6,847 nucleotides of DNA from Comamonadaceae bacterium (lineage in GTDB: Bacteria; Pseudomonadota; Gammaproteobacteria; Burkholderiales; Burkholderiaceae_C), in contig CANCCE010000150.1 of the NCBI GenBank assembly GCA_947374505.1, positions 1 to 6,847 of the forward strand, written 5' to 3'. Below, one piece after another: positions 6,331-6,847 of the stretch. A program made the position numbers and the translations under genes. The stretch's first letter is position 1; each line of letters opens with the position of its first letter. The notes beneath the pieces were generated by a model. That model was not told the origin of the DNA. It did not search any database and was given only the letters and a program-made list of their open reading frames with translations.

Positions 6331-6822
6331 TTAATCTGGCTTATGTCCGCTTGGTCGCTCAGGTGCGGATGACAACAATGACGCGACCAAACTCGACATT
6401 TGCGTTGACCGCATAGCCGTGATTAGCACGCCAGTGATTGAAATAAGTCGCCATGGTTTGGCGATCACCACGACAGCGCCAACGGCTGCCGCAACGCCGA
6501 CCAGCTTCAATGGATTCTCACGCGCATATTTTTCAAGCATGGGATGACACACATCCACGGCCAAATGCGCAGGATGCGATCGCCACCAAGCTGATGAGGC
6601 GCGCCGGACTGTCCGCCAGAGCCCATTTAAACCAGATGAGTGTCGGTGTGCAGAGCGATTCAAATGGGGCTCGCCTTCAAACGTGTCATCTTCACTGTCA
6701 GACGTGCGTGATGAAGAACTGTCTGGCTTGTCGTCGTTGCTAGGTTCCTGATGGTCTCGATTCATGCTCTGCACGATCGCACGCCGGCTGATTGCTAAAC
6801 GCTGCTGTGGCGTCAGATTCAT
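6331..6822 (-). CDS. Hypothetical membrane-anchored protein (YqjK-like position)
   Basis: I do not recognise a named family with certainty. The 163-residue protein begins MNLTPQQRLAISRRAIV, followed by a disordered, Ser/Asp-rich acidic stretch (about 28-52), a basic Trp-rich segment (LWRTVRRASSAWWRSHP, 68-84), then two hydrophobic segments at about 105-121 and 124-137 separated by KPW. The layout resembles small inner-membrane proteins of the E. coli yqjD-yqjE-yqjK cluster, where YqjK also has basic/Trp-rich and hydrophobic C-terminal parts; this is resemblance only. The start is well supported: GAGG at 6833-6830 lies 7 nt upstream, and the ATG overlaps the stop of the upstream gene as ATGA, indicating translational coupling. 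An acidic N-terminal half and a membrane C-terminal half suggest a cytoplasmic tail anchored at the inner membrane. Confidence 0.72.
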   Translation of the reverse strand: MNLTPQQRLAISRRAIVQSMNRDHQEPSNDDKPDSSSSRTSDSEDDTFEGEPHLNRSAHRHSSGLNGLWRTVRRASSAWWRSHPAHLAVDVCHPMLEKYARENPLKLVGVAAAVGAVVVIAKPWRLISITGVLITAMRSTQMSSLVASLLSSAPERPSGHKPD

Positions 6823-6847
6823 TCTGCGGCCTCGCGCAGGGCGCGTA
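6819..6847 (-). CDS. 3' end of an upstream gene, possibly YqjE-like
   Basis: On the minus strand, 6845-6819 reads RALREAAE followed by TGA. The stop overlaps the next gene's start in an ATGA junction, the usual sign of a coupled operon. The rest lies outside the window. I recall holin-like YqjE-family proteins of Burkholderiales ending in a similar LREAAE-type tail, which would fit the following gene, but eight codons cannot establish the identity. Confidence 0.5.
6830..6833 (-). promoter_or_regulatory. Ribosome binding site GAGG for the 163-residue gene
   Basis: On the minus strand GAGG sits 7 nt before the ATG at 6822 and inside the last codons of the upstream gene. It is among the better-placed Shine-Dalgarno sequences in the window and fixes this start over internal Met20. 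Confidence 0.65.

Noticed and set aside
6048..6416. 122-codon plus-strand frame running past the SNase stop
   Set aside because: Starts inside the SNase gene in another frame, runs antisense into the minus-strand gene and has no recognisable domain; a frameshifted SNase extension is unnecessary because the SNase ends normally.
1..6847. Insertion sequence, CRISPR array, tRNA or phage module
   Set aside because: No transposase, direct-repeat array, cloverleaf or phage structural gene was seen; the genes are compact and of uniform composition.

Overview
The window looks like chromosome of a beta-proteobacterium of the order Burkholderiales, most likely family Comamonadaceae (Rhodoferax/Polaromonas-like). 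This is an inference from protein character, moderately high GC with dense coding, the ClsB and FolE sequence types, and an AT-rich GCTATT..ATAGC palindrome between genes that I associate from memory with that family. No database search was possible. I saw no mobile element, CRISPR array, tRNA or rRNA.

Layout, left to right. Positions 1-1638 hold an aspartyl-tRNA synthetase gene (aspS) lacking about its first 50 codons. It is followed by nudB (dihydroneopterin triphosphate pyrophosphatase) and a ClsB-type cardiolipin synthase, all on the plus strand and closely spaced. A 123-bp gap with the palindrome and a possible promoter then leads into folE (GTP cyclohydrolase I). After folE comes a short stand-alone BLUF blue-light receptor. 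Close behind it lie a DUF429 protein (predicted RNase H-like fold) and an exported staphylococcal-nuclease-like protein, with gaps of 10 and 17 bp. From the right edge, two genes read in the opposite direction. Only the last eight codons of the first are visible. It overlaps by four bases (ATGA) a 163-residue membrane-anchored protein that may occupy a YqjK-like position in a YqjD/YqjE-type cluster.

How the genes may work together. FolE makes dihydroneopterin triphosphate from GTP and NudB removes pyrophosphate from that product, so two consecutive folate-pathway enzymes sit within about 1.5 kb, separated by clsB. The BLUF protein binds FAD, which is also made from GTP, and directly follows folE. 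The tight BLUF-DUF429-nuclease group suggests co-transcription of a photoreceptor with two nuclease-fold proteins. That group is the least explained part of the window. The remainder is ordinary housekeeping content.
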